DNA from: Paraconiothyrium sp. Pb-2020
Taxonomy: Eukaryota; Ascomycota; Dothideomycetes; Pleosporales; Didymosphaeriaceae
Length of the DNA stretch: 64,000 nt
Direction of reading: 5' to 3'
Assembly (NCBI GenBank): GCA_022419385.1
Contig: JAJUBI010000002.1
Coordinates: 620,001 to 684,000 of the forward strand
Notes under the pieces: model-generated
The model's input: only the letters and a program-made list of their open reading frames with translations
Told to the model about the DNA's origin: nothing
Database searches by the model: none
Shown here: positions 23,202 to 34,506 of the stretch, one piece after another
How the letters are laid out: the number at the start of each line of letters is the position of its first letter
Position numbering within the stretch: position 1 is the stretch's first letter
Position numbers and translations under genes: made by a program

Positions 23202-26133
23202 ATGTTCTGGCGCTTCGGCGGGTATGCGCAGCTGTCGTCGCTGGACAGCATCCTCGACAAGCCCGACGTGACGGTTGAGGAGCTGCTGGATGAGTCTGAC
23301 CTCATCCAAGAGCTCAAGCAGCAGAATTCGAAGCTGATTGAATATCTCCGCGACGAAAAGGTCTTGGAACGTCTGCTGCGCTACGTAATCGCCCCTCCAC
23401 CCCCGAATTCGCCCAAAGATGAAACTCAGTCGGAATCGTTGAAGAGTGAGGGCTTCTTTGGTCGCGTCCGGGCGCGCTCAACATCGGTCAAGTCCGATCC
23501 AGGCGATGGCGAAGAGACCAAGGAAGAGAAGCAGCGCATGAAGTATGCATACGTAGCATGCGAAATTCTGTCTTCTGAGGTCTGGTCCATATCTGAAGCC
23601 GTGCTGGAGAACCAGGACAGTCTGCGCCAGTTCTGGAATTACATCAAGCAGCCCGCGCCGCTCGATCCCGTACAAGCTGGCTACTTTAGCAAAGTCAATG
23701 AATCGCTACTGGATCGCAAGATGGAAGAGATGCTCGAGTTCTTTAAATCCATCGACAACGTCGTAACCGATATGCTGCAACACGTTGACTGCCCGATGAT
23801 TATGGACCTGCTGCTGAAGATGATCAGCTTAGAAAAGAGCGAAGGGGGTCAAGGCATCGTAGACTGGCTACAGTCACAGAATCTCGTTTCGCAGCTTGTT
23901 TCGTATCTGGCGCCCGACCAGCCTTCCAACTGCCAGACGTCCGCCGGAGACTTCCTCAAAGCCATCATTACCATCTCGGCAAATGCCACGACTCAGGACA
24001 CACAAGTGATAGGACCCAACGAACTCACGCGCCAACTCGTGTCAGAACCATGCATCAAGCAGATGATTGGGTATATGCTCCATGGCGGCAACCCGCTCAC
24101 TGTTAGCGTCGGGATCATCATCGAGGTCATCCGAAAGAACAACTCTGATTATGATTTGGAGAACCAGATTGGCCCTGTACCGAAGACTTCTGATCCTATC
24201 TACCTAGGGACCCTTCTTCGGCAATTCGCGAACCACATACCCCAGTTCATGGAGTTGGTGCACACCACTAGGCAGACAATCTCTAACAAGGACGGCTCGA
24301 CTACCTCTAGGAAAAGGGAGCTCAAGACCGCTTTTGGCGAGAAGATTGAACCGCTCGGCTTTGATCGCTTCAAGACCTGCGAACTCATGGCAGAGCTTCT
24401 GCACTGCAGTAACATGGCGCTTTTAAACGAGCGCGGCAGCGAGGCCGAGGTCAAGAGACGAGATGCTGAGCGGGAACGGCTGAAGGTCGAAGGGAAGTTG
24501 ACGGCGCGAGACCCAAATGCCGGCGACTTTTCAACTAGCGTTGACAGCCATGGTTTCCATCATGCCCGGGCGCCGTCTAGTGAATCGCCTGAAGAGATCA
24601 AGCGACTCGAGGTGCAGAATAACTCCGAGGATGATTTTGAGAAGGTTATTGCGCCCGAAGCACCATCGGAGGAGAAAGCTAATATCGACAAGGAACACGT
24701 TGGCGAGCCGCTGGAGAGATCATCGAAAACCGTCCCCAAGGAATCTGGTGTTGGTAAGCATGAAGAGGGAGAAGGAGAATTTGTGGACGAACCTCTTTCA
24801 CCTGCCAAAGACGCAGCGTCGCCTGCGAAGGACACAGCTTCGCCCGCAGCAGCCACGCCTGGCAAGGTTCCGGACGATGCAGAGTCGCCTACCTCAGCTG
24901 GCCTTTCCGCTAAGGTTGGCGGCTTGGGGCTTGATAACGATACCGTCATGGGCGACACCGAAGAGAGCCAGAAATCAGAGGCAACAAAGGAGGAGAAGCC
25001 ACAACCACCTTCGCTGCTGACACAGCAACTCACCAAGGCAGAGACGAACGAGGCGGAAGAGAAGGACCTCTCGCCACATCCGGAAGATAAGCCTGCTCCG
25101 TTGTTCTCTGGTAAGACTAAGGACACGGAAGCCGCCGAGACTCCCAAGCCAGATGCTGCCCGTTTTACGACAGGCGCAGCTGACAGTGAGGGATCAGAGA
25201 TCACGCCTATTGATGAGAGTAGTGAAACTAGATCTGTTCTATTTGGTGGCGTGGAAGCTCAATACGCGCCTCAATATGAGACTGATGTAGATGGGTCACC
25301 TGTGGTGGGTGACTTGCTCAAGATTCAATTCGTCGAGAACAAGGTCGTACCGACCATTTTTGTAAGTCGTCCGTGTATTATTTTGCTTGGACTTGTGCTC
25401 ACGCATTTTGAAGGACTTCTTTTTTCGCTTCCCGTGGAATAACTTCCTCCACAATGTTGTATACGATGTTGTACAGCAAGTATTCAACGGACAGATGGAG
25501 CGGGGCTATAATCGTAGCCTCGCCATAGATCTCTTCGAAACTGGTCGCATCACCGAGCGGATAATCGAAGGCCAGCAGGCGAGCGACAAGGCGCAAGCAG
25601 AAACACATATGCGCCTCGGCTACATGGGCCATCTCACTCTTATAGCAGAAGAGGTCCTGAAGTTCACCGAACGCCACCCTGCAGAACTACTCTCGCAGTC
25701 AGTTCTCGAGAAAGTTATGAGCCAAGCATGGATAGATTACGTCGAACAGACTTTGGCAGAAACAAGAGAACGTGACAACGCAATCCTCGGCGGCGTCCGT
25801 CCTGACATGAGCGTCGGCCCTCGGCAAGCTGTCCTCAATGCGGTAAACGCCCAGTCAGGCTTCGGTAACGACGGAGGCTCTTCACTCGCGAACGCAAATA
25901 GCGGAAACATCGGTCTTGACAGTATGGAGCTCACCAATCCCGACAACGGCGGCGGATACACATTCAGCGGCGGCTCATTACTCAGTGGGTTCACGAACTC
26001 GAGCGACGAGGAGGATGAGGAGATGGACGAAGGGGGCGAAGAAAGAGAGCGCGAGCAACGACAGCCTCCTGTGAGTGACTCGGAACAAGTGGGTGAACTC
26101 TCATTTGAAGATGTCGAGATGGACTACCGATAA
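23202..26133 (+). CDS. SIT4 phosphatase-associated protein (SAPS family)
   Basis: Regulatory subunit of the PP6-type phosphatase Sit4 (yeast Sap155/185/190, fission yeast Ekc1), linked to cell-cycle and TOR signalling. Exons 23202-25361 and 25414-26133 (52-bp intron, GTAAGT..GAAG, joining VVPTIF to DFFFRFPWNNFLHN) give 959 residues. The N-terminus MFWRFGGYAQLSSLDSILDK and the helical block (LKQQNSKLIEYL, CEILSSEVWSI, SAGDFLKAIITIS, TVSVGIIIEVIRKNN) are typical; the 430-715 region is acidic and Ser/Pro-rich, probably disordered. The C-terminus ends SFEDVEMDYR after an acidic stretch. A canonical donor at 26071 offers a second C-terminus (see 26606-26902). Confidence 0.93.
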
Positions 26134-26605
26134 TCGCATCGCGCGAGTCCCAGCATGACACTTGCATTGTCCGCGCGTTGGTGCGTTTTCTTCTCTCATT
26201 ACCCAGTACTTCTGTTCTGTGTTGGGGAGTTGTTGTGTGTTGTGTCGTGTTCGCTTAGCGGTGGTTGTGACGGAAAGCAGCCACTGGGCGTCCGGACCTT
26301 TCATCCGCAAACTTTCGAATGTAAATACACCGCGTATGAGCGAGGTTGTATCTGGCAAGAGCATGCATCTGTAGGAATACGCTATTGTGGACGACAGGAC
26401 AAACATGCTTTCGCCCTTTCCTATGTGTCCGGATGAAAGGGTCTCGGTTGTGTTGCGACTCCCCACTTCCTACGCTATCCTTGTGCCGATCTCTCACCGT
26501 CATTTCCTAGCGTTCATCTTACTTTCACCAAGACCCCCTCAAACGCGCGCGACATCTGTTCTCTATCTCTCTGTCGAAGGCATCGCTAATCCCCTTTCCC
26601 AACAG

Positions 26606-26902
26606 AAATCAGCTGTCCCGCCTCCGCTGCAGATACCACCGTCGCGGGCGCGCCGTCAATTCGCGATGCGCCTCGCTCAACGCAAAGCAGAGCTCAAAAC
26701 CACAAGGGAATCAGAGGATGACCCGGATGATGTGCAAGAAAGCCAGGAGCGGGAGGTGAGGGAGGGGCATGAGCGGTTCAAGAGATTATTCGAGGGGATG
26801 GATAGCTCGGACGAAGAAGGAGAGGGTGGAGATGATGAGGGTAGTCCAGAGAGGGAGAAAGAGAAGAGTGGGAAGGGGGATGAGGAGGGCGTTGTTGTGT
26901 AG
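26606..26902 (+). CDS. candidate alternative 3' exon of the SAPS gene
   Basis: In-frame exon reachable from the SAPS gene by a GTGAGT donor at 26071 and a CCCAACAG acceptor ending at 26605, both phase 0. It would replace VSDSEQ...DYR with a basic then acidic tail (PPPLQIPPSRARRQFAMRLAQ, then coiled, Ser/Asp/Glu-rich sequence) ending in DEEGVVV. The 535-bp intron would be long for this genome. The PPSRARRQ motif followed by an acidic tail is reminiscent, from memory, of fungal SAPS termini. Alternatively it is the end of an independent short gene, but no good start lies upstream. Confidence 0.5.
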   Translation, partial: KSAVPPPLQIPPSRARRQFAMRLAQRKAELKTTRESEDDPDDVQESQEREVREGHERFKRLFEGMDSSDEEGEGGDDEGSPEREKEKSGKGDEEGVVV

Positions 26903-28073
26903 GACGGGAAGGAGTGAGGGGAGTACACGCGAGGAGGAAGGAGGAAGGCGAAAGCGATACCTAATGCATATGAATGAGATGAACTATACCAATTTGTCGC
27001 CCTTTCGACTCGTTGCTCTATTGATACCTCAGCATCGTTCCTTGTCGTCATCTTTACAAGCTCCCTATCACTCCTCAATATGAGATAGGAGGATGCAGCC
27101 ATTGTGGACTGGGGGTTGCGTCAATGCAACACAAAGCATTCCCGCGATGGGTATATCAGTTCGGGTGAAGCCAGGTCACTATATGGAGCCGTACTGATGA
27201 CAGCGATGTCGGAGCGTGTTTTTTCTAGAGCTCGAAAACGATGGTATGGGAGAACCCTTCCGTAGCCGCAAGGAGACGTCACGGCGCTTTCATTGCGTGT
27301 GGCTAGCGTAAACCAGAAAAGAAAGAACAAAGTGCGTTCCCCTGACCGACGTAGACAGGCATGTCGTTGGAAACAGTTCACGGAGATCTCCCTTGATGTT
27401 TCAAGCGGGATATTTCTGTCATTTGTCAAATACCACCCAAACGAATTCTGGAAGTGTGTACACCCAAGCTCAACGAACTACATCAAAAGTCGTTTCACAG
27501 TGCTCAACCGACAGAGTTACAAAATGACCACTCGATTTCCAATCCTGTCAAATCATTGGCGGGGGTGAACTTCCCTCGCGGTTATGCAACATCAACTGTC
27601 ACACGGTCAGTGCCCTTGAGCCTCGCGCATTCCCTGCCGATTTTCCTGGTATCGATCGCTTAACAAGGCGTCCTAAACATCGTCAATAGAGAGTGGTGTC
27701 TTCTCATCATCATTGAATTATGGTGCTTCTTCACTATTATATCGTTGAGGACTAGTAAAAGGTTATCAGACCGCACAAGGGTGTCGAGACATCAAACGTC
27801 GCACACTCAGGAGTAGCTTTTCGTGGACTATCAACATTCCACTGTGACGGCGGCGTTTCCCAACCGATCCGCCAATATGGCCTCCAAAGCTTGTTCACGC
27901 CTTTAAAAGCTTCTTCAAGGCTCAAGGCTTGGCTTGCTGAGGAATGCAGTTACTTGTCCCACATGCCAGCCAACCAACCCTGCGGAGTATGCGTATATAA
28001 ACCACAAGCTGATGGAGCCTATTCTCCTGTCCCAGAACAGAATTAAAAAAGAAATATCATTACCAGTCCTACA
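26903..28073. other. intergenic
   Basis: 1.17 kb with no supported gene; only short open frames. The right end holds the promoter of the small secreted ORF. Confidence 0.45.
27994..28000 (+). promoter_or_regulatory. TATA box
   Basis: TATATAA about 75 bp before the ATG at 28074, at a plausible distance for a short fungal 5' leader. Confidence 0.5.
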
Positions 28074-28631
28074 ATGAAGCCTCTTTTCGTTGTCCTACTC
28101 ATTGCGATTGGCGTTGAATCCCAGTCATCTTCCGTTTTAAAGAATGCGAATCCAAATATTCAATTCATCATCCCGCCGCAGCCTACAATTATCGCCGGAA
28201 AGGGCCTCACCAACAGTGGACTTCCTTTCCCAAGTCTCACGCAGAGTGCGCCGCTGCTATCTACTAGTAGACTGACACCACCCAGAGTCACTATGACATT
28301 GACACGTTCTTTCAAGGTACCACGGCCGACTCTGGCGCTGGGGAAGAAGGGCAAGTCATTTGTGCAAGGGACGAAGGGGAATTTTTTCCTGCCGTCTGGC
28401 AAGACGCGATCTCTACTGCCCTTCCAGACAATCCTACCGACAGGCAAGATACGAACTCTACTGCCCTTCCAGACAATCATACCGACAGGCAAGACACGAT
28501 CTCTACTGCCCTTCCAGACAATCATACCGACAGGCAAGAATTCACGCTCGGTTCTTTCTCCATTTGGAATAGCGACATTGACTTCTCATCTCTCACTACC
28601 GACAACTTCCACGACGTCATCTGCACCTTAA
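28074..28631 (+). CDS. putative small secreted protein with 15-residue repeats
   Basis: ATG-led ORF of 185 codons beginning with a signal-peptide-like MKPLFVVLLIAIGVESQ and preceded by a TATA box. Its body has Ser/Thr/Pro-rich sequence and three copies of a 15-residue unit (GKTRSLLPFQTIIPT) ending before GKNSRSV; no cysteines. Family not recognised. Caution: because the repeat is 45 bp, all frames are open across it, and the +2 frame is open from about 28270 to 28855 with a protein-like, Cys-containing translation (TALPDNHTDRQ repeats). Either the gene has a splice I did not resolve, or it has shifted frame. Confidence in secretion is moderate, in the C-terminal half low. Confidence 0.45.
   Translation: MKPLFVVLLIAIGVESQSSSVLKNANPNIQFIIPPQPTIIAGKGLTNSGLPFPSLTQSAPLLSTSRLTPPRVTMTLTRSFKVPRPTLALGKKGKSFVQGTKGNFFLPSGKTRSLLPFQTILPTGKIRTLLPFQTIIPTGKTRSLLPFQTIIPTGKNSRSVLSPFGIATLTSHLSLPTTSTTSSAP
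28398..28532. repeat. tandem repeat, 3 x 45 bp
   Basis: Units 28398-28442, 28443-28487 and 28488-28532 differ at only a few positions (changes near unit bases 8-13 and 35); a partial fourth begins GGCAAG. Confidence 0.95.
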
Positions 28632-29395
28632 GGGAATCCGCAGCCGTCGTTCCCTTAGACATTGGTATGCTGCCCCAAACTGCAGGACTCTGTATCGCAG
28701 ATAACCAACGTTTCTCCAGTTGCAAACCACCTTGGCCCTCCATTTGCCACAAAAGAAGCTCATATTCCATGAATAGTCGGTCGGCCGCCATCATTCCGAT
28801 TGCTGTATTGCAATTTCAGTTCCCTAGACTTGATTTTCTAGCAAAACGCTGCTAGATTGAGTTTGATTTGGTTAAAGTTTTTCTGCGTGTAATGTCTCTT
28901 GCTGCTGGGAACGCAGCATGCTGATTACTTGGGTGAAATCATTGTAGCTGTTCGTGGCTTTGACTGGCTTTGCTCTCGTCCCATAGTCCCAGATATGCAA
29001 GCTTGATGGTGTAATCTAGTCAAGGAACTTTGTCTCACTGTAAATCAAAATCATGCTCCGGTGAGACCTGCACACAAACGAACAGTGCGTCTGTGAAATA
29101 CGCTCAATCGTTGCGCTATACAACGCAGCCTACGGCCTCGTGTGGTGCGGTACATTTGACCTAGAGACGTGTTTCGAATCAGGGCTCGAAACACTTGTCA
29201 AAATTGAGATGATTTCATGGTCGATATATAGGTGTGAGGCTGTTATCCTTAAGTTCAATGTGGAACCCGCCAGAAGCGGTAGGGTGTGAGCTCGACCGTT
29301 CACGAAACTCGGCACCTGCACAACTCTCAGCCCACATGCACCGCTCATCTACCTTCTTTTGCGGTCCTCTAGCAGCATGTTTGCATACGATAGGT
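28632..29395. other. intergenic
   Basis: Includes the end of the open +2 frame to 28855 described for the preceding ORF. No other gene seen. Confidence 0.4.
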
Positions 29396-30115
29396 ATGGA
29401 AGCATATTGCTACTCCCCGCTTCATCCCAATTCCCGTTCCACTCGACTTGTCCGCTTGCTGCCAGGCAGCGACGAGGCTGAGACCCATTGCGACATTCTC
29501 AATTTTGAGCCCCGCCGTTCGCACCTACCTCCTAGTTTTGAAGCCTTGTGTATGTATAGGGCAACGCAAACAACAGAATGAGAGGATATATTCAGGACAG
29601 CTACCTTGATGTTACAGCGAATCTGTACACCACGCTTCGTCACCTGAGGGAACCTGCGCTGGAAAGAATTCTCTGGATCGACGCAATCTCTATCAACCAG
29701 AATGATATCCCTGAGCGCAACAGTCAAGTTAGCTTCATGGTCAGTATCTACACGGCTGTTTCAAAAGTTGTGGCGTGGTTAGGAGAATACCTCAGCACAA
29801 ATAGAAGCTGGTTCAGTCTGTTCAGAGACCTTGTACGATTGACTCGGAATCAGCAGACTATATCCGGTGATAGCTTCAACGCCTGTCCCGTAAAGTTTAG
29901 ATGGCAAATCTATAATTCCTTGCACAGGCAAATAGCCGGGAATAATAATTTCAAGTTCTTTTTGAAACTTCCTTGGTCTAGACGTATATGGGTAAGTTAT
30001 TGGTTAGTCGTATGCAAAGCAACGTTTTGACAACGGCATGAAATATCCTACAAGAACCTCCGGCGGCTCATTCAATCGTAGTCGTGTACGGCCAGCAACA
30101 ACTGCATGGAGACCT
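29396..30115 (+). pseudogene. HET-domain gene, disrupted
   Basis: Relic of a heterokaryon-incompatibility (HET) gene. Recognisable pieces: YCYSPLHPNSRSTRLVRLLPG and SFEAL, then GNANNRMRGYIQDSY, ILWIDAISINQNDIPERNSQV, KVVAWLGE, PWSRRIW, and after a likely intron ILQEPPAAHSIVVVYGQ. The invariant Y-x-W-G of the domain is broken: the Trp codon is TAG at 29557-29559, and the frame shifts just before it. A further TAA follows GDLFR near 30125, and no sequence for the usual long C-terminal part is seen. An ATG at 29578 leaves only a fragment without the N-terminal motif. Confidence 0.75.
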
Positions 30116-30125
30116 ATTCCGCTAA

Positions 30126-30624
30126 ATCATACATCATTCCAGAGCACATCATCAGAGCAACACTTTACCTCAAGCATTTTGGAGTCTGATATCTTCAATA
30201 CTATAACAAGGGTACAGTATGACTGTATCACGTGGGAAAGTAGAGATCGGTTGGCCTTGGAAGTGGCCAGCCATGGTAACACGACTACTCTTGCTGTTCT
30301 GACTTCCCGTTGCAGTTCCTTCAAAAACCCAAGAATCCCTCATAGAGAACACATTGCGCCTCGTATGGTCTTAATCTTGTCTAATTTGGTCTTCACGTTG
30401 CCAAGTCCATCGTAATCATGCATAGTGATGATCCTCTTATATGACGCTGCACCCTTAAACCCAGCCTTACCAACACCAGCGCCAGACAGCATAGCTAGCA
30501 ATGCGGGGTCATAGTGTGGTGAGCGCCGACGTCTCATTGTCGCAATGAATGTTTGCTAGAGGCGTAATTGTTCACTGCTATCCAAATTTGATGTTTTATC
30601 TTAACCTCACACTTTCCACGGTTA
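30126..30624. other. intergenic
   Basis: Between the HET relic and 2EXR C. Open frames on the minus strand (30340-30537) are not recognised. Confidence 0.35.
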
Positions 30625-31275
30625 TCAGACGCTCACACTCTCGCCAAGAGAAAGACCAGTATCGTAATCGTAACCCATTTGTAGCGTGCGCTCCCTGGCC
30701 TGCTGCTCACAAATCGCATCAAGCTCAGCCCCTCTCATCATCATCCTCTCGCTCGGACCAATCATCCATACTTTATCCACGCCGCACGGCCACTCACGAT
30801 CTTGGAGAGCACCCCACCAGGAGAACAAACCGTCTTTGCAAATTACAAAAATTTCTTTAACATTGACAAAGATTTGAAGACGCTTCATACCAAAATGGAA
30901 AAAGATGCTATCGGAATTTTCCCCCTCAAATTGAAGCCGCTGAACCAACGGTGCAACAGGTTTATACACCTCGAAATTTTCCCCTGTACCGATTGAAACG
31001 ATGTCGATGTCGAAGTTGATCCAGACATACCGATTCTCACTTCTGTCGTCAAGCTCGGAGAATCCTTGTTGGTAGTGTTTCTGCATCTCACGTCTGGACT
31101 CTTGGCACGTCTGTAGCGGAGCTGGCACAGGCGTGGACGTGACCAGAAGAGATTTGCCCCCAAGCAGGTAGCTTTGGGATACCGACACGTCGACAACACG
31201 AGGTTCGGCAGTGAGCTCCCATATCCGCGCGCGGAGTTCAAGTGGCAGACGCGGGAAAGGATGGAAGGTGGACAT
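30625..31275 (-). CDS. 2EXR-domain protein C
   Basis: Single-exon 2EXR protein of 216 residues from the ATG at 31275 (MSTFHPFPRLPLELRARIW). Shares with copy A the block TSTPVPAPLQTCQESRRE, YVWINFDIDIVSIG, KEIFVICKDG and EWPCG, but has the full C-terminus: MMMRGAELDAICEQQARER and GYDYDTGLSLGESVSV. That C-terminal motif is the one left as debris after copy A and in the 20-kb relic, so C is the best intact template of this subfamily here. No signal peptide or membrane segment. Function unknown. Confidence 0.85.
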   Translation of the reverse strand: MSTFHPFPRLPLELRARIWELTAEPRVVDVSVSQSYLLGGKSLLVTSTPVPAPLQTCQESRREMQKHYQQGFSELDDRSENRYVWINFDIDIVSIGTGENFEVYKPVAPLVQRLQFEGENSDSIFFHFGMKRLQIFVNVKEIFVICKDGLFSWWGALQDREWPCGVDKVWMIGPSERMMMRGAELDAICEQQARERTLQMGYDYDTGLSLGESVSV

Positions 31276-32137
31276 GCTTCTGATCTTCTGCCCAGGTATT
31301 TGCCGCAATGCTGGCTATGCACGATGCCGGCTCAACACCTCGAGGGTCTCCACTTTTAGATGATTCGATATTTTTTTGCTGTAACGTGAGATGTGATTCT
31401 TCCTATGATATGGCGTCTGCATTGTGAGGATGGACCTTTGAGACTGTCCGGATTTTCTGTGGTCTTTGCGTCTGGCTTGATACTTTACCCAAAGTCAATC
31501 CGCAAACTTGATTCACCGAAATGGAAGGTCAGATAGTCACACAATTCCGGGCCAGTACAGATCCAGAGCGAACCATGTAACGGTGCGTTGAGTAGGTTCA
31601 CAATATATCTTTTTCGGTAAAGTATATCGCTACGTACCCGAGTGAGTGTGTGGATCCTTGCAAGGCCTTGCCTGTACAGTCGGATAGTGCTCGTATTCGA
31701 CACCTCGGTGTAGATATATCGATAGTACACAGAAGGCAACACACGCGAGATTTGGTCGACTTGTATTGGCTACGTGCCACGAGTATGGCAGCCAACCATG
31801 GGGGGCAGAAGCGTGAAGGTCTTTAGGCGCGTGTTGCTGAATACCATACGTGCGCCAAGACCACCAAGCGCGGCGTCGGTGCTATTGCTATCTTAGGCAC
31901 ATGCTGTCCGGAATCTGGCACCTTCCACTATCGGAGAGCTTAGTCAACGTCAATGTGTGCGGCTCTGCGGCACAGCGAGCGGCGGATACAGTGCAAGTCC
32001 GACTATCGCCTGACGGTTCGCCGCGGACTGTGCACAAACCAGCAATTTCGCTCAGCCGCTCCTTCCGGCGGGTCAGTTGACTCCAATGGGGACTAGATGG
32101 TGCAGGGACTAAATGTGTACCTGAAGGCCATTGTCGG
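31276..32137. other. intergenic
   Basis: 862 bp, no supported gene. The first exon of the LysM gene may lie at its right end (an ATG at about 32096 starts MVQGLNVYLKAIVGC). Confidence 0.4.
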
Positions 32138-32578
32138 TTGCTTCCACTGAGCCGCATTTCCATTCCATACTCTCAAGGTCCTTGTCATCAGACAGTCCTA
32201 CTGTCCTTTCACACCAATATTTTTGCGGCTGCCACAGCTATAATCTCACACGTCCTCATCTTCGTCATCCTTGCTACCAAAGCGGCTTGCGGAAACAGTC
32301 CTCTCCTCCAAAGGGACCCTGCCACTGTGCAAGATTGCAAAGGATGGTACGACAATACGGAAACCCACTCTTGCGAGGATGTTCGCAAGTCTTTTGGGAT
32401 TGCACCTGAGGAGTTTCACAGCTGGAACCCTTCGGTCGGTCTTGACTGCAAGCCGTGGGATTGGCAGTCATATTGCATCATCACACAAGAGAAAATAGAC
32501 AGCTTAGTCCAGAGTAGTGAGAGCTGCGCGAGAAATGTCGCAAAATGTCAAATTACGCTCGCGAAATTCGTGATGTAG
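32138..32578 (+). CDS. LysM-domain secreted protein, 5' end unresolved
   Basis: A single LysM carbohydrate-binding domain is clear: DCKGWYDNTETHSCEDVRKSFGI then FHSWNPSVG, DCKPWDWQSYCI, with the Cys pattern and WNP motif of fungal chitin-binding LysM effectors. A hydrophobic stretch (AAATAIISHVLIFVILA) before it could be the signal peptide or anchor. The frame contains no ATG upstream of the domain (the first codon here is TTG), so the real start must come from an upstream exon or has been lost. The tail is short (NVAKCQITLAKFVM). Such proteins commonly shield hyphae or sequester chitin fragments in plant hosts (family knowledge). Confidence 0.65.
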   Translation: MLPLSRISIPYSQGPCHQTVLLSFHTNIFAAATAIISHVLIFVILATKAACGNSPLLQRDPATVQDCKGWYDNTETHSCEDVRKSFGIAPEEFHSWNPSVGLDCKPWDWQSYCIITQEKIDSLVQSSESCARNVAKCQITLAKFVM

Positions 32579-32709
32579 AACCTGTAGTTGCGTCCGCCAA
32601 ACCAACCTCAAGGATCATGGGCGAGTACTCGTTGCAGAACCGGGGTAATGTAGATAGGGCAATATTGCAATGACTTATCCTTGCTTTATTATGCTATTCA
32701 AAACTTGTC

Positions 32710-34506
32710 CTACCGACGCTTCTCGTTCTTGTTTTCTTTCTTCTGTGTTACTATCTTTTTCAACGCGCTGTAAATCCACTCCACAAGTGGCGGCACCCAA
32801 ATCGTCACCGCAATGATCTGCCCGAAACCCCAGTCTTTCCTATCCATCATTTTCAAGGACGTACCAATAGACAGTAGAGACAGCTGCATGCCGATACCGG
32901 CAAGAAAACACAGCGTAGAGATGCAGTAAGGGATCATGAGTTTCTTACTCTTCCCATGCAGGATATGGTCGACGATTCTGCCGGCACCGATGTCCGCCTT
33001 GCCATCTTGCTTCGCAAGATGAGATGGAGCGTCGCCATTTTCTGCATCCTTTCCTTCATCGCGATGTGTAAGCCATGCTGCTGTCTTGATGACAAGAGTG
33101 TAAAGTAAGCAGAGCGTCGCAAAACTCCAGATTATAGGCGTCAAAATTCTCAGCCTGTTCGAAGCCTTGACCAGCTCATCCTCGAACAACCCCGTGCGAT
33201 CGTTGACTGGACAGACGGCAAGCGCGGAATATCCACCACACTCATCCAAAGCTGACAACTTGTATATGAATTGCTGGTAAGCCCGATACCTCTTCTCATC
33301 GTTCGTAATGTTGCTGTTGATGGGTATGATACTGCTGTAGAGAACCCAGTACACAATGGTGGAGAGAAGCCAGCATGTTGTCGTGAGGAGCGTTGTATCT
33401 AGGGTAGCTTTGCCGGTTCGGTAGACCATCAGGTAGTATGTGAAGATGACTGGGAGAACGCCATTCGTAGCAAGGGGCAACAGCATGAAGGTGATGAGGA
33501 AGTTTGTGTCGCCGAAGATGCCGTAGGTTAGCGCGGCGATCTGTATGGTGGCGCTGAAGTAGCATTGCGTTTTATGGAAATCGACGATGCATTTCTCGAA
33601 AAGCTCTTGATGGCTCGATGGCTCTTTATCGTTTTCGGGAAGTTTCGAGTTCAAGTATTCATGATCTACATTTTCGTGTTCGTCATGTTTGCTTAGGTTC
33701 CCTGGTATGCCCTCATGTCGTTGGGCTTTCCTGTTGTTCCTTGTTTCCTTCTTCTTTCTAATTCGCGGTTTGAGGTGATGGAAGGCCCATAGGCCGAACC
33801 ATAGGAATACTACAAGCATACATTGCGCGATGTAGGACGAAAAGACCTGAAAAGATCAGTGACTATTTCACTGGTGCAGAAGCTAAAGCCCAGCGTGGAA
33901 TATATGTCTTTAGGGTTGTAGAGATCTTACCCCAATTCCAACAATATCTGGATCGGCAAACGGTAGATTATCCCATCTCTTTAAGCAAAGCGAGTCTAGG
34001 CAGTCGCTGAGGCCCTGCACGTTCGGTATGGTGCCGTTGATGAGCAACTTCACTGGCGCGCAAAGCCCTTGACAGTTTGTGGGATTTCGTGCATTGCTGC
34101 ACGTAGCGGTGAGGCACTCGGTGACCGCTTTTGTGACTCCCTGCAACTGATCAGGGGTTGCGTCCGTCGAGACGTTCTTGCCGATGTACGTGGTGATGTT
34201 CTCGCCCAGCACGCCTTGTGACAGGTAGCCAGCGACATTCGGAACGTTTGCACAGGTTTGGTAGCGCCGAATCGGTCCTTGACCATTACCTGGCCCGGAC
34301 GGGTCGTCCTGGAGGAGCGACTGGTAGATGAGGGTAGTATTGGAGCAGTCCTTGAGACAGTCGCCAGTAGGACAGCCTCCGCTGAACGGGAGGATTACGC
34401 GGTTGAAGTTCTCTTGACAGATCTTCGAATTTTGCTGATCGACAACGCAACACGTTGCGTCACTCGTGTTGTTTCCGATGTTATCGCAAAATAAAGGTTG
34501 AGCCAT
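32710..34506 (-). CDS. Cys-rich multispan membrane protein, unknown
   Basis: 570 residues from exons 34506-33931 and 33846-32710 (84-bp intron, GTAAGA..TTCAG, joining VGIG to VFSSYIAQ). The N-terminal ~190 residues are Cys-rich and N-glycosylated (CDNIGNNTSDATCC, GGCPTGDCLKDC, TATCSNARNPTNCQGLC), so probably extracellular despite no clear signal peptide. About seven hydrophobic segments follow (e.g. MLVVFLWFGLWAF, LITFMLLPLATNGVLPVIF, LLSTIVYWVLY, TLCFLAGIGMQLSLL), with a charged loop after the first and a basic C-terminal tail. I do not recognise a named family; similar fungal membrane proteins are annotated only as hypothetical. A sensor or transporter role is possible but unproven. Confidence 0.78.

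Noticed and set aside
24560..25204. 214-codon antisense frame inside the SAPS gene
   Set aside because: Ser-rich shadow of the acidic low-complexity coding region on the other strand.
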